DNA of 50,161 nt from Candidatus Sumerlaeota bacterium. Its GTDB lineage: Bacteria; Sumerlaeota; Sumerlaeia; JADFCW01. Positions within the stretch are counted from its first letter, which is position 1. Every line of letters starts with the position of its first letter. Below, one piece after another: positions 16,198 to 25,196 of the stretch. The DNA is taken from contig JADFCW010000007.1 of assembly GCA_017161705.1 (NCBI GenBank), positions 1-50,161 of the forward strand, given 5' to 3'. A model generated the notes under the pieces. That model did not search any database and was not told the origin of the DNA. It was given only the letters and a program-made list of their open reading frames with translations. Position numbers and translations under genes: made by a program.

Positions 16198-18009
16198 TCA
16201 GCTCCTGGTTTTTCTTTCGCACACCGAAATGGCGTTGAAACAGCAAACCTGCATGCATAGCGTGCAGCCGCGGCACAGTTCCTCGACAATCCGCATCTGG
16301 CCGCCCTCGACAACCAGCGCCGGACAGGCCAAATCTGTGCATTGAAAGCAGCCCTGGCACAAATCCCGCGAAACCGCCCGCGGATCGTCCCGCTTGGCCT
16401 CCGCCAGCAATCCGCAGGGCCGGTTGGTCAGAATGACCGACGGCCCCTCGTTCGCCAACGCGCGCCGCAGCGCCGCATGCACCTCCTCCAGGTGATAGGG
16501 GTCTATCACTTGCACTTCGGCGACGCCGACCGCCTTGCACAAACGCGCCAGATCCAGCGGCGGCGATCCCTCGGTTGCCTCCGCGCTGCCCGACGCCGAC
16601 GAGGCCGCCGTCGGCTGGCGGCCGGTCATTGCCGTCGTCCGATTGTCGAGTATGATCAACACCGAGGCGCTGCGGTTCCAGACCATGTCCACCAGCGCCG
16701 GAATGCCCGAATGGATGAACGTCGAGTCGCCGATGACCGCCGCCGTCTTGCCCCGCTCGCTCACTTTGGCCAGGCCTGCGCCCAGCCCCACGCTCGCGCC
16801 CATACAGACGCACGAATCCATTGCCCGCAGCGGCGGCAGCGCTCCCAGTGTATAGCATCCGATGTCGCCCATCACATTGACGTCCAGTTTGCTCAGCGCG
16901 TAGAACACCCCCCGATGCGGGCAGCCCGGACACATCACCGGCGGCCGCGGCGGCAGCCCCGCAACCGGCGCGATCCCCGCTTTCGGCGCACCGGCCCGCG
17001 CTGCAGTTCTGCTGCCTCCGGCCGCTTCGCCTAAATCCCGTTCGATGGCCTCCCGAACCGCCTGCGGCGTGTATTCGCCGCACCGGCTCAACAACACCTT
17101 CCCCCGCACGCTAATGCCCGCCGCCAACAAATGCTCCTCGATGAACGCATCCAATTCCTCGATGACATACACGCGTCCACCCGGTCCAAAGCTCTCTACA
17201 AACTCCCTCAGCTTGCCTAACGGCAGCGGCCATGAAAACCCCAGCTTATAAATCGGCGCCCCAGGAAACGCCTCCTTTGCATACTGATACGCCGCGCCCG
17301 ACGCAATCAACCCAAACGGCCCATCGCCCGGCTCGATCCGATTCAAATCGGTGGTCTCCGCAAACTCCGCCAGCGCCGCCAGCCGCTCCTCCACCTTCCG
17401 ATGGCGTGCCCGGGCATACGCCGGGATCATGACGTATTTCTCCGGCTGCTTGACAAACGGCCGCGGCGCCGGAACCCGCCGCTCGTCGTCCGTTTCGACC
17501 ACGCAGCGCGTGTGCGAAATCCGCGTCGTCAGCCGCAGCAGCACCGGCGTATCGAACCGCTCGCTGATCTCCAGCGCATGCCCGACATAGTCCACGCACT
17601 CCTGGCTGTCGGCCGGCTCGAGCATCGGCACCTTCGCAAACGCCGCATAGTTGCGATTGTCCTGCTCGTTCTGCGAACTGTGCATTCCCGGATCATCGCA
17701 CGAAACCACCACCAGCCCGCCGCCCACTCCCGTGTAGGAGGCCGTCATCAGCGAATCCGCCGCCACATTCAACCCGACATGCTTCATCGCCGTCAGCGCG
17801 CGAACGCCGCCGATCGAAGCTCCCAATGCCTCGTCGAACGCCACCTTTTCGTTCACGCACCATCGCGCATGCAGGTCAGGATAGCTCGACAACGCTTCCA
17901 GTATTTCCGTGCTCGGCGTTCCCGGATAGGCGGAAGCAAAGGCCACGCCGTGCTTCCACGCCCCATGCGCCACCGCCTCGTTGCCCGATAGAACTTGCTT
18001 TCGTTCCAA
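16198..18009 (-). CDS. iorA: Indolepyruvate:ferredoxin oxidoreductase, alpha subunit
   Basis: 603 aa TPP- and iron-sulfur-dependent subunit. The N-terminal pyrimidine-binding domain begins LSGNEAVAHGAW...YPGTPSTEILEAL. The TPP-binding region holds CPGCPHRG, GDIGCYTLG and GDSTFIHSG. The C-terminus is a two-[4Fe-4S] ferredoxin domain: CQGCFQCTDLACP, and CRGCTLCMQVC followed by CFNA instead of the usual Pro. The start is TTG 18009 (AAAGGGG 6 nt upstream), chosen because the family starts just before LSGNEA. iorB follows after 16 nt, and the resB-ccsA pair is divergent. It indicates amino-acid (peptide) catabolism and an anaerobic or facultative lifestyle. Confidence 0.95.
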   Translation of the reverse strand: MERKQVLSGNEAVAHGAWKHGVAFASAYPGTPSTEILEALSSYPDLHARWCVNEKVAFDEALGASIGGVRALTAMKHVGLNVAADSLMTASYTGVGGGLVVVSCDDPGMHSSQNEQDNRNYAAFAKVPMLEPADSQECVDYVGHALEISERFDTPVLLRLTTRISHTRCVVETDDERRVPAPRPFVKQPEKYVMIPAYARARHRKVEERLAALAEFAETTDLNRIEPGDGPFGLIASGAAYQYAKEAFPGAPIYKLGFSWPLPLGKLREFVESFGPGGRVYVIEELDAFIEEHLLAAGISVRGKVLLSRCGEYTPQAVREAIERDLGEAAGGSRTAARAGAPKAGIAPVAGLPPRPPVMCPGCPHRGVFYALSKLDVNVMGDIGCYTLGALPPLRAMDSCVCMGASVGLGAGLAKVSERGKTAAVIGDSTFIHSGIPALVDMVWNRSASVLIILDNRTTAMTGRQPTAASSASGSAEATEGSPPLDLARLCKAVGVAEVQVIDPYHLEEVHAALRRALANEGPSVILTNRPCGLLAEAKRDDPRAVSRDLCQGCFQCTDLACPALVVEGGQMRIVEELCRGCTLCMQVCCFNAISVCERKTRS

Positions 18010-18184
18010 CGGATGCCCCTTTCATAAACGTCACCCGGACGCTATTGGCCCGCTGCGCCAACTTCAAGTTGCAAATTGCCACGGCCCCGTGCCGCCCGGG
18101 TTCAAAGATTCATCTTGAGCCGCAAACCCAAGTTCTGATATCTCCGCTTCCGAGAGAGGCAACGCTGGAACGCGGAGCATTTTT

Positions 18185-20098
18185 TTGATTTTCCTCCCAC
18201 GGCAAATCCTGCAAAGCAACCATCCGGTCGTTCGGTTCTTCGCCTCCGTCAAACTGACCGTCACGCTGCTGATCCTGATCGGACTGGCCTCCATTCTCGG
18301 CACGCTGATCCCCCAGGCCGATACCCTCGCCGGCTCCCCGCGCGATATCTATACCGTCTACGTCAACGCTTACGGCCCGCGCCTTCACATCCTGTTCAAC
18401 ACGCTGGGCCTATACCGCCTCTATTCGTCCTGGTGGTTCTCCGCCCTGCTTCTTTTGCTCGCGGTGAACATGATCGTGTGCAGTTTGCGGCGCTTCCGCC
18501 TTCAGCCGCGCCAAATCGGTTTCCATCTCACCCACTTGAGTATTGTCTTCATTCTCGCCGGCGTGCTCATCGGCCTCAATGCGCGCGAAGGGTTCATGCA
18601 AATCAACGAAGGCGAACAGAGCGACACCATCCTTTTCGCCCCGCGCAAACCCATCCCCGACACCGCCGAGGAAGCCGAACAACTGACCAACCAACAACAC
18701 AGCAACGCCGCCCCCAGCGCCGTCGAATTCCAGCTCCCCTTTGCCCTTCGTCTCGATGATTTCGAACTGCGCCGCCACACCAGACCGCTCGATACGCTCC
18801 TGGCGCAATCCGTCCACGGCGGCCGGATCTATTCCTACGGCCTTCGCACGCAAAAGCGTATCCCCCGCGCCGCACGCCAGCCGCTCGAAATCGTTCTGCT
18901 CGAAACCAGGCCTCTCCTGCGCCGCACAGTTCAAATCGTCGAGCAAACAAGCGGCCCCCTCGAACCCGCCGTCGAGATTGAAGTCGTCCGCGGCCCCCAT
19001 CGCCACACCCACTGGGTATTCGCGCGCGGAGCCGCACGCAGACGCATCCTGAGCGACGAGTGCGAAATCGAGTATCGGCGCGCCGCCGCGCCCGCCGAAC
19101 TGGACGCCCTCCTGGCCGAACAGTCTGTTCCCGCGACCGCCACGGCCGATTGTCTAGCCCTGATTCGCAGCATGACGGACGTGACCACCCTGCCCCTGGC
19201 TCTCGGCCGCGAGCAAATCGTGCGCGACACCGACGACACCTCCCTGGCCGTCACCGTTCTGCAATTCTTTCCCCATTGGAACATGAACCTGCAAACGCGC
19301 GAAATCTACTCGGCCAGCAACGCCCGCCGCAATCCCGCCATCCAGGTGCAGTTGCGCAAGGGCGATGCCGTCGAAACCCAGTGGCTCTTCTCGCGCCTCC
19401 CGTCGGCCCACGGCCACCAGCCTTTTGACCTCACCACCATGACGCTTCAGTTTCTGGAAACCGACTTGCGCCGCACGCATTTCGTCCGCGCCATTGCCGC
19501 CGCCACCACCACTGCCCGCTATCTTCAGCATTTTGTCGAAGGACGCCTCGCCGCCACGGTCCCTGCCGCCGACGATTCTTCCGCGGCCGTCGCGCTTCCC
19601 GACGGAACGCAGGTGCGAGCCCTCCGTTGGGTGGAACGCGCTGCCCTCGAGTCTGTCGAGCAACCCGATCCCAAAGGCTTTGCCGCCCGACTTCGCATCC
19701 GCGATCTGGCCAGCGGCAAAGTCGAACTGCTCGATGCCGTCTCGAATGAGGTCTACGAGCGCGGCAGTGTGCGCTTCCTTCTCCAGCGCGATTTCCCCAT
19801 AGATCAGTTTATCAGCCGCGTGCGTGTCATCCAAAATGGCCGCGAGGTAACCTCCCATACTATCGAAATGAACGATCCGCTGAAATTTGCCGGCTACACC
19901 GTTTATCAATCTTCCTACGACACCGAGGCCGGCGAAGACAGCCGCTATTCTGTGCTCTCGGTCAAGCGCGATCCCGGCGTCGGATTGATCTACGCCGGCT
20001 TTGTGCTACTGACGGTCGGATTGATTATCGTTTTTTATATAAATCCCTGGGCGCAGAAAAGGAAACGCGCCGACTCGCCGGCTGTCCGGGCAGACTAA
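18185..20098 (+). CDS. resB: Cytochrome c biogenesis protein ResB/Ccs1
   Basis: 637 aa. With CcsA it forms the system II haem-delivery and ligation complex on the outer face of the cytoplasmic membrane. N-terminal spans at about 18-38 and 80-100, including LYRLYSSWWFSALLLLLAVN, the ResB hallmark, then a third span at about 115-130, a large extracytoplasmic domain, the late motif NDPLKFAGYTVYQSSYD and a last span at about 608-628. TTG start at 18185 behind GCGGAG, with no better in-frame codon before the first span. ccsA follows 45 bp downstream. The presence of c-type cytochromes agrees with the di-heme peroxidase at 41222-42628. Confidence 0.9.
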   Translation: MIFLPRQILQSNHPVVRFFASVKLTVTLLILIGLASILGTLIPQADTLAGSPRDIYTVYVNAYGPRLHILFNTLGLYRLYSSWWFSALLLLLAVNMIVCSLRRFRLQPRQIGFHLTHLSIVFILAGVLIGLNAREGFMQINEGEQSDTILFAPRKPIPDTAEEAEQLTNQQHSNAAPSAVEFQLPFALRLDDFELRRHTRPLDTLLAQSVHGGRIYSYGLRTQKRIPRAARQPLEIVLLETRPLLRRTVQIVEQTSGPLEPAVEIEVVRGPHRHTHWVFARGAARRRILSDECEIEYRRAAAPAELDALLAEQSVPATATADCLALIRSMTDVTTLPLALGREQIVRDTDDTSLAVTVLQFFPHWNMNLQTREIYSASNARRNPAIQVQLRKGDAVETQWLFSRLPSAHGHQPFDLTTMTLQFLETDLRRTHFVRAIAAATTTARYLQHFVEGRLAATVPAADDSSAAVALPDGTQVRALRWVERAALESVEQPDPKGFAARLRIRDLASGKVELLDAVSNEVYERGSVRFLLQRDFPIDQFISRVRVIQNGREVTSHTIEMNDPLKFAGYTVYQSSYDTEAGEDSRYSVLSVKRDPGVGLIYAGFVLLTVGLIIVFYINPWAQKRKRADSPAVRAD

Positions 20099-20143
20099 CC
20101 CCTTGCAAAGCCGACGGCCGGCATCCGCAACCGGAGTTCTCCC

Positions 20144-20983
20144 ATGACGCTTGGACCGCTCAATATCACACCGTTCACCGTTTCGTTTGCTTTCTATTTT
20201 GCGGGCATGGTGTCGGCCCTTGGCGCCGCGGCTCTTGGCCGTCGTGCACGCGCCCTGCTAGGGGTCGCCTATGCCGCCCTTGCCGCCGGCGGCATTGCGC
20301 ACACCGTTCTGTTCCTCCAGCGCTGGATCATCGGCGGCTATCCGCCGTTGAGCGGCCTGTTCGACGCCGTGGTCTTCTTTGCGTGGACCTCCATTATCGT
20401 GTTTGGCATAGCCGAAACGCTCTTTCGCACGCGCTGGCTGGCCCTCTTTGTCGGCGTCCTCGAAGTGGCTCTTTTCGCCTACGCCGCCGACTGCGATCCC
20501 ACCATCCGCCCGCTCATGCCCGTGCTTAAAAGCACATGGCTGGTCATCCATGTATTCGCCTACATGACCGCTTACAGCATCATGGCCATCGCCTGTTTCA
20601 ATGCCATACTATTCTACGGCTATCTCAACGCACAGGGGGAAAGCGAACAAACACGCCGGTTCGACAGCCTGGTCTATCGCCTGGTTGCCTTTGGCTTTCC
20701 GCTTCTGACAGTAGGAATCCTGACCGGTGCAGTGTGGGCCAACCGCACGTGGGGGCGCTATTGGGGCTGGGACATCAAGGAGACGTGGTCGCTGATTACC
20801 TGGATTGCCTATGCCGTCTACTTGCATCTGCGGTTCTGGTCGCGCGGCTGGGCCATGCCGGCGCTGCGGCGCAGCGCCTCGCTGAACTGGCTGGCTTTGC
20901 TGGGCTTCCTTTTTATTCTCGTAACGTTCTTATTTCTGAAATATCTGCCCGCGGCCCAGATGAGCAAACACGTCTATTTGTAA
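20144..20983 (+). CDS. ccsA: Cytochrome c assembly protein CcsA (haem handling protein)
   Basis: 279 aa with about eight membrane spans. It carries the tryptophan-rich haem-binding segment WGRYWGWDIKETWSLITW (203-220) of the CcmC/CcmF/CcsA superfamily and conserved histidines (H53 in GIAHTV, H136 in VIHVFAY) suited as external haem ligands. ATG 20144 is 8 nt after GGAG. Forms an operon with resB; together they are a complete system II apparatus apart from the thiol-redox proteins, which are not here. Confidence 0.9.
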   Translation: MTLGPLNITPFTVSFAFYFAGMVSALGAAALGRRARALLGVAYAALAAGGIAHTVLFLQRWIIGGYPPLSGLFDAVVFFAWTSIIVFGIAETLFRTRWLALFVGVLEVALFAYAADCDPTIRPLMPVLKSTWLVIHVFAYMTAYSIMAIACFNAILFYGYLNAQGESEQTRRFDSLVYRLVAFGFPLLTVGILTGAVWANRTWGRYWGWDIKETWSLITWIAYAVYLHLRFWSRGWAMPALRRSASLNWLALLGFLFILVTFLFLKYLPAAQMSKHVYL

Positions 20984-21354
20984 GCAAATTGGGGCAAAAG
21001 AAAAAATAAAAAAAAAATTCAATTTTTCCCCTTGACGATCCCCAACGGCCCAACGCAAAGTATCGTTCCTGTTTTCGCGCGGTAGGGCGATTTCAGCGGC
21101 GTTTTTGTAGGTTTCCGCCCCGAGGCTCCCTCACCTCGAGGCATCGAAACGAGCGGCGCTGACGGCTCGCTTCGATCCCCCATGCGTCTGATGAGCGATA
21201 GAAGTCGAGGGCTACTTCGAGAGACATCGCAGTCTCTGCGCTGATGCACTTTCGGGTTTCACATAAATCGGCCAAAGGGCGGCGACCCTGAGCGGCAGCC
21301 TGCGGCCATGCGGAGAAGTCGGTAAGCCCGCAATCCCATGTTGGAGGGACTTTA
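20984..21354 (+). promoter_or_regulatory. Long structured leader upstream of tuf
   Basis: 371 bp gap. An A/T tract at 20998-21030 follows ccsA and may help termination. Downstream there is a 12-bp stem with one mismatch (ATCGAAACGAGC 21143-21154 against GCTCGCTTCGAT 21165-21176, 10-nt loop), a CGAGG/CCTCG hairpin (21121-21138) and an AGAGAC/GTCTCT hairpin (21220-21237). No tRNA or known small RNA was recognised. It reads as a long 5' UTR of the translation supercluster; a regulatory role is inferred only. Confidence 0.5.
21032..21061 (+). promoter_or_regulatory. Possible sigma70-type promoter for the tuf supercluster
   Basis: TTGACG at 21032-21037, 18-bp spacer, weak -10 CAAAGT at 21056-21061. 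The -35 is good and the -10 poor. Transcription from here would give a leader of about 285 nt that includes the hairpins. Confidence 0.3.
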
Positions 21355-22548
21355 ATGGCAAAGGAAAAATTCCAGCGGACCAAGCCCCACGTCAATGTTG
21401 GCACCATCGGCCACATTGACCACGGCAAAACCACCCTGACCGCTGCAATCACCAAACGGCAGGAAATGAAGCGACTAGCCAACTTTGTGCCGTTCGATCA
21501 GATTGACAAGGCTCCCGAGGAAAAAGCGCGCGGCATCACCATTGCCACTGCCCATGTCGAATATCAAACCGAAAACCGCCACTATGCTCACGTGGACTGC
21601 CCGGGCCATGCCGACTACATCAAGAACATGATCACCGGCGCGGCCCAAATGGACGGCGCCATCCTGGTCGTCGCCGCCGACGACGGTCCCATGCCGCAAA
21701 CCCGCGAGCATATCCTTCTGGCCCGCCAGGTCGGCGTCCCCTACATCGTGGTCTATCTGAACAAGGTGGACATGGTCGAGGACGAAGAACTGCTCGAGCT
21801 GGTCGAGATGGAAATCCGCGAACTCCTGACCAAGTATGAATTCCCGGGCGACAAAACGCCCATCGTTCGCGGCTCGGCCCTCAAAGCCCTCAACGGCGAC
21901 GACGACGAACTGGGCATGAAGTCCATTGACCGCCTCATGGAAGCCATTGACAAGTATATCCCTGAGCCCAAGCGCGACATTGACAAGCCCTTCCTGATGT
22001 CGGTCGAGGACGTCTTCTCCATCTCCGGCCGCGGCACCGTCGCCACGGGCCGGGTCGAGCGCGGACGCATCACCAAAATGAGCGAAGTCGAGATCGTCGG
22101 CATTCGCCCGACGCGCAAAACTGTCGCCACGGACCTCGAAATGTTCCGCAAATTGCTCGACGAAGCCGTGGCCGGCGACAACATCGGAATTCTTCTGCGC
22201 GGGGTGGAAAAGGACGACGTCGAGCGCGGCCAGGTCATTTGCGCCCCCGGCTCCATCACCCCGCATACCAAATTCAAAGCCAAAGTCTATGTGTTGTCCA
22301 AAGAAGAAGGCGGCCGCCATACCCCCTTCTTCCGCGGCTATCGTCCCCAGTTCTACTTCCGCACCACCGACGTCACCGGCGTGGTGGACCTGCCGGAAGG
22401 GGTCGAAATGGTTATGCCGGGCGACAACGTGGACGGACTTCTGGTAACGCTGATTACGCCGATTGCTATGGAAAAGGAGCTTCGTTTCGCCATTCGGGAA
22501 GGCGGAAAAACCGTGGGAGCAGGTGTGGTCACGGAAATCCTTGAATAG
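21355..22548 (+). CDS. tuf: Elongation factor Tu
   Basis: 397 aa GTPase that delivers aminoacyl-tRNA to the ribosome. G1 GHIDHGKT (19-26), G2 region [12 protein letters not shown]3 DCPGHADY, G4 NKVD and G5 SALKAL are intact, as are [14 protein letters not shown] at the start of domain 2 and the tRNA-binding C-terminal barrel. GGAGG lies 7 nt before ATG 21355. The usual upstream partners (rpsL, rpsG, fusA) are missing; instead ccsA precedes it, so the str operon is broken here and tuf heads the S10 cluster. Confidence 0.98.
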   Translation: MAKEKFQRTKPHVNVGTIGHIDHGKTTLTAAITKRQEMKRLANFVPFDQIDKAPEEKARGITIATAHVEYQTENRHYAHVDCPGHADYIKNMITGAAQMDGAILVVAADDGPMPQTREHILLARQVGVPYIVVYLNKVDMVEDEELLELVEMEIRELLTKYEFPGDKTPIVRGSALKALNGDDDELGMKSIDRLMEAIDKYIPEPKRDIDKPFLMSVEDVFSISGRGTVATGRVERGRITKMSEVEIVGIRPTRKTVATDLEMFRKLLDEAVAGDNIGILLRGVEKDDVERGQVICAPGSITPHTKFKAKVYVLSKEEGGRHTPFFRGYRPQFYFRTTDVTGVVDLPEGVEMVMPGDNVDGLLVTLITPIAMEKELRFAIREGGKTVGAGVVTEILE

Positions 22549-22619
22549 CGAAGGTCGGCTGACTTTCGCCGCGGCCCGCTGGTGGGGGCAGCAACCATCT
22601 CCAACGGGAGGTATCCCTG

Positions 22620-22964
22620 ATGGAAATGCCGGCCGGAGCCGTCGGAGCGCGAGGCGCTCCATCGCCCAACGCGGGTAAAGTAGTCAAAGTCCGTTGGGTC
22701 AAACGGTATGCCGAGGCAACCACACAAATCGGTCTCGGCGAAGTTGTGCGCGAAACACCGGAATACCTGGTAATTCGAGGAGTGGTTCTCAACTTCCGAA
22801 AAGGAAGTACCGAACTGAAACGCGACGAAGAACGCGTGCGATGGATCCCCTGGAGCGAGATCGCCGTCGTCTGTGAACTGCCGACCGACCTGAAGTGGCG
22901 CACAGCCGAGGTCACCCTCGAACCATGGGGCGACATCACGTGCCGGCCGGGAACGCAAGCCTAG
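22620..22964 (+). CDS. Small unrecognised protein between tuf and rpsJ
   Basis: 114 aa, not recognised. ATG 22620 has a strong GGGAGG at 9 nt, and the gene is 71 bp after tuf in the same direction, so it should be co-expressed with the translation machinery. After a flexible N-terminus (about 18 residues, Ala/Gly/Pro-rich) come alternating hydrophobic strands, LGEVVRETPEYLVIRGVVL (about 39-57), then a basic/acidic turn (STELKRDEERVR) and WIPWSEIAVVCELP, which suggests a compact SH3/Sm-like beta barrel. No membrane segment, and only two cysteines with no metal pattern. A role in translation or RNA binding is inferred from position only. Confidence 0.75.
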   Translation: MEMPAGAVGARGAPSPNAGKVVKVRWVKRYAEATTQIGLGEVVRETPEYLVIRGVVLNFRKGSTELKRDEERVRWIPWSEIAVVCELPTDLKWRTAEVTLEPWGDITCRPGTQA

Positions 22965-23032
22965 GCCGGACGGGCGGAGCGGAAAACCCGCCCCGCATGC
23001 GGTTCCACCGGGAAACCAGCGAGTCGCTACAC

Positions 23033-23085
23033 TCCCCGCCCTTTCGCCCCGCCGCGGGCGGATGGGAACTCCCGAAGGGCGGGGA
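23033..23085 (+). promoter_or_regulatory. Strong hairpin upstream of rpsJ
   Basis: TCCCCGCCCTTTCG (23033-23046) pairs with CGAAGGGCGGGGA (23073-23085): 13 bp with one bulged T. The intervening 26 nt contain a small CCGC/GCGG-type stem. AATTTTAT follows directly. It could be a leaky terminator/attenuator or an S10-leader-type autoregulatory structure. Another stem (GGGCGG/CCGCCC) lies just upstream at about 22974-22995. Confidence 0.6.
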
Positions 23086-23123
23086 ATTTTATGGCCCTAG
23101 ACCGGCCATAGGAGACTGCGCAA

Positions 23124-23435
23124 ATGGCAGGACAACGAATTCGCATCAACCTCAAAGCCTTCGATTATCGGCTCCTCGATCAATCGGTCGAGGAAATCGT
23201 CGAGGCGGCGCGCCGAACCGGCGCCAAAGTGCGCGGGCCGATCCCGCTGCCCACGCGCATCAGCCGCTATACGGTCTTGCGTTCGCCGCATGTGGACAAA
23301 AAGTCGCGCGAGCAATTTGAACTGCGCTATCACAAACGCCTCGTGGACATTGTCGAGCCCACCCAAAAGACCCTCGACGGTCTGACGGAACTCGACCTGC
23401 CCGCCGGCGTTCATGTCGAAATCAAACTGACCTGA
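23124..23435 (+). CDS. rpsJ: 30S ribosomal protein S10
   Basis: 103 aa, standard length. It also serves as NusE in transcription antitermination. Recognised by [27 protein letters not shown] and [20 protein letters not shown] lies 8 nt before the ATG. It starts the classical S10 operon and is preceded by the hairpin at 23033-23085. Confidence 0.98.
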   Translation: MAGQRIRINLKAFDYRLLDQSVEEIVEAARRTGAKVRGPIPLPTRISRYTVLRSPHVDKKSREQFELRYHKRLVDIVEPTQKTLDGLTELDLPAGVHVEIKLT

Positions 23436-23490
23436 GAGGCCGGGGCATCGGCTTCCTATGCCTTACGATGACCCGGGGGGTGAATGGATC

Positions 23491-24213
23491 ATGACAAATG
23501 GCCTGCTCGGAAAAAAACTCGGAATGACGCAGGTATTTGATCCCAAGGGGCGCTTGGTTCCTGTCACGCTTCTCCAAGCCGGCCCCTGCTATGTATTGCA
23601 GGTCAAAACCGTGGCCACCGACGGATACAATGCCATCCGGCTGGGATTTGACGTCAAACGGGAAAAAAGTACCAATAAACCGGATCGCGGATTGATTGAC
23701 AAGGTCAACGAGGCTCTCAAAAGCCACGAAGGGGCCGACAGTGCCAGCGAGGACGCCGCGGCCCGCAAGAGCCGGCGCGAAAAAGCCCCCGTTCTTCCCC
23801 CTCTCCGCTACATTCGGGAAATCCGCGTCAAAGACCCGTCCAACTACCACGTCGGCCAGCGCATCAGCGCCGATATCTTTCAAATCGGCGAAAAGGTGGA
23901 CGTCATCGGAACCTCCAAGGGGCGCGGCTTTCAGGGCCCTTATCGCCGCCACCACTCCAAACCGGGTCCGGAAACCCACGGCTCGATGTATCACCGCCGG
24001 CCCGGCTCCATGGGCGGCTCCTCCTGGCCCTCGCGCGTCTTCCCCGGCAAACCTCTTGCCGGCCACATGGGCAACCATCGCTCCACCACGCTCAATCTGC
24101 AAGTCGTCCAGACCGACCCGGAGAACAACCTCATCGCCGTCAAGGGTTCCGTCCCGGGCCATGTCAATGCGTTCGTGATCATCCGCAAGAATATTCGCAG
24201 CAGGAAAGGGTAA
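23491..24213 (+). CDS. rplC: 50S ribosomal protein L3
   Basis: 240 aa. Start at ATG 23491, just before the conserved GLLGKKLGMTQVFD; an in-frame ATG at 23458 would add 11 unconserved residues. The tip loop GFQGPYRRHHSKPGPETHGS and the PGSMG segment that reaches the peptidyl-transferase centre are normal. About residues 80-108 form a charged linker (SHEGADSASEDAAARKSRRE) longer than in most L3 proteins. Confidence 0.97.
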   Translation: MTNGLLGKKLGMTQVFDPKGRLVPVTLLQAGPCYVLQVKTVATDGYNAIRLGFDVKREKSTNKPDRGLIDKVNEALKSHEGADSASEDAAARKSRREKAPVLPPLRYIREIRVKDPSNYHVGQRISADIFQIGEKVDVIGTSKGRGFQGPYRRHHSKPGPETHGSMYHRRPGSMGGSSWPSRVFPGKPLAGHMGNHRSTTLNLQVVQTDPENNLIAVKGSVPGHVNAFVIIRKNIRSRKG

Positions 24214-24219
24214 GGGGCC

Positions 24220-24864
24220 ATGCCGGTCAGCGTCGAAATCCTCAACAGTCGAGGGGAGCCGAGCGGAACGCTCGAAGTGAGCGAGACCCTTCTGGGTCAG
24301 CCCGAAAACCCCCAGGCCGTCCGTGCCTGCCTGGACTGCTACCTCGCTTGCCAGCGTCAGGGCGATGCCAGTACGCGCACGCGCGGCATGGTGCGGGGCG
24401 GCGGAGCCAAGCCGTGGAAGCAAAAAGGAACCGGCCGCGCGCGCGCCGGATCCCGCCGGTCGCCCCTGTGGCGCGGCGGCGCCACACTCTTCGGTCCTTC
24501 CCCCCGCGACTACAACTATCGGGTCAACCGCAAAGTCCGGCGTCTGGCCTTCCTTTCGATCCTGAGCTCGCTCCAAAACGAAAAACGTCTCCGCATCCTG
24601 GACAAGATTGACATCGGCGAGCCCAAAACGCGAAACGTCCTCGCCCTGCGCGAACGCCTGAACATCGAACCGGGCAAAAAGGTCCTGATCCTGACCGAAG
24701 CCGTGGAGCCTGAACTCTGCCGTGCGGCAGCCAATTTGGGCCGGTCGCTACATCCGACCTGGGTCCTTCCCATGAACAACCTCAACGTCTTTGCGCTCCT
24801 CCACTGCGACTACCTGGTGCTGCCCTCGGCGGTCCTGAAAAAGATGGAAGAGGTTTACGCATGA
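24220..24864 (+). CDS. rplD: 50S ribosomal protein L4
   Basis: 214 aa. The extended tunnel loop (STRTRGMVRGGGAKPWKQKG, TGRARAGSRRSPLWRGG) and the globular part with RNRKVRRLAF-type basic helix are typical. Six bp after rplC. In E. coli L4 represses its own operon; whether that applies here is unknown, but the hairpin upstream of rpsJ is a candidate target. Confidence 0.97.
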   Translation: MPVSVEILNSRGEPSGTLEVSETLLGQPENPQAVRACLDCYLACQRQGDASTRTRGMVRGGGAKPWKQKGTGRARAGSRRSPLWRGGATLFGPSPRDYNYRVNRKVRRLAFLSILSSLQNEKRLRILDKIDIGEPKTRNVLALRERLNIEPGKKVLILTEAVEPELCRAAANLGRSLHPTWVLPMNNLNVFALLHCDYLVLPSAVLKKMEEVYA

Positions 24865-25145
24865 GCAACCCATACGAAATCCTGGTCAAACCGGTCATCA
24901 CCGAGAAGGCGACAAATCTCCAGTCGGGCGATGCGCCCCAATATACGTTCAGGGTACGCATTGATGCCAACAAGAACGAGATCAAAAAGGCCGTCGAAAC
25001 GGCGTTCCGCGTGAAAGTCAAAAGCATCAACACCTGCCGCATGAAAGGCAAAACACGCCGCGTGCGCATTCAACTGGGCAAGCGGCCCGATTGGAAAAAA
25101 GCGTATGTCACCTTGCAGAAAGGGCAGAAGATCGAACTCTATTGA
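24861..25145 (+). CDS. rplW: 50S ribosomal protein L23
   Basis: 94 aa, docking site for trigger factor and SRP at the tunnel exit. Starts EILVKPVITEKATN, with YTFRVRIDANKNEIKKAVE and RRVRIQLGKRPDWKKAYVTL. Its ATG overlaps the rplD stop (ATGA), so it is translationally coupled. Confidence 0.97.
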   Translation: MSNPYEILVKPVITEKATNLQSGDAPQYTFRVRIDANKNEIKKAVETAFRVKVKSINTCRMKGKTRRVRIQLGKRPDWKKAYVTLQKGQKIELY

Positions 25146-25196
25146 TCCCGCAGGGGCGTGCGCCCGGCGGAAGCCAGAATAAGGAATTACGCAGCA

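Noticed and set aside
21040..21354. tRNA, SRP RNA, tmRNA or RNase P RNA in the tuf leader
   Set aside because: Looked for a cloverleaf and for the conserved cores of these RNAs; none present.
21475..22662. 395-codon minus-strand frame opposite tuf
   Set aside because: Antisense shadow of EF-Tu.
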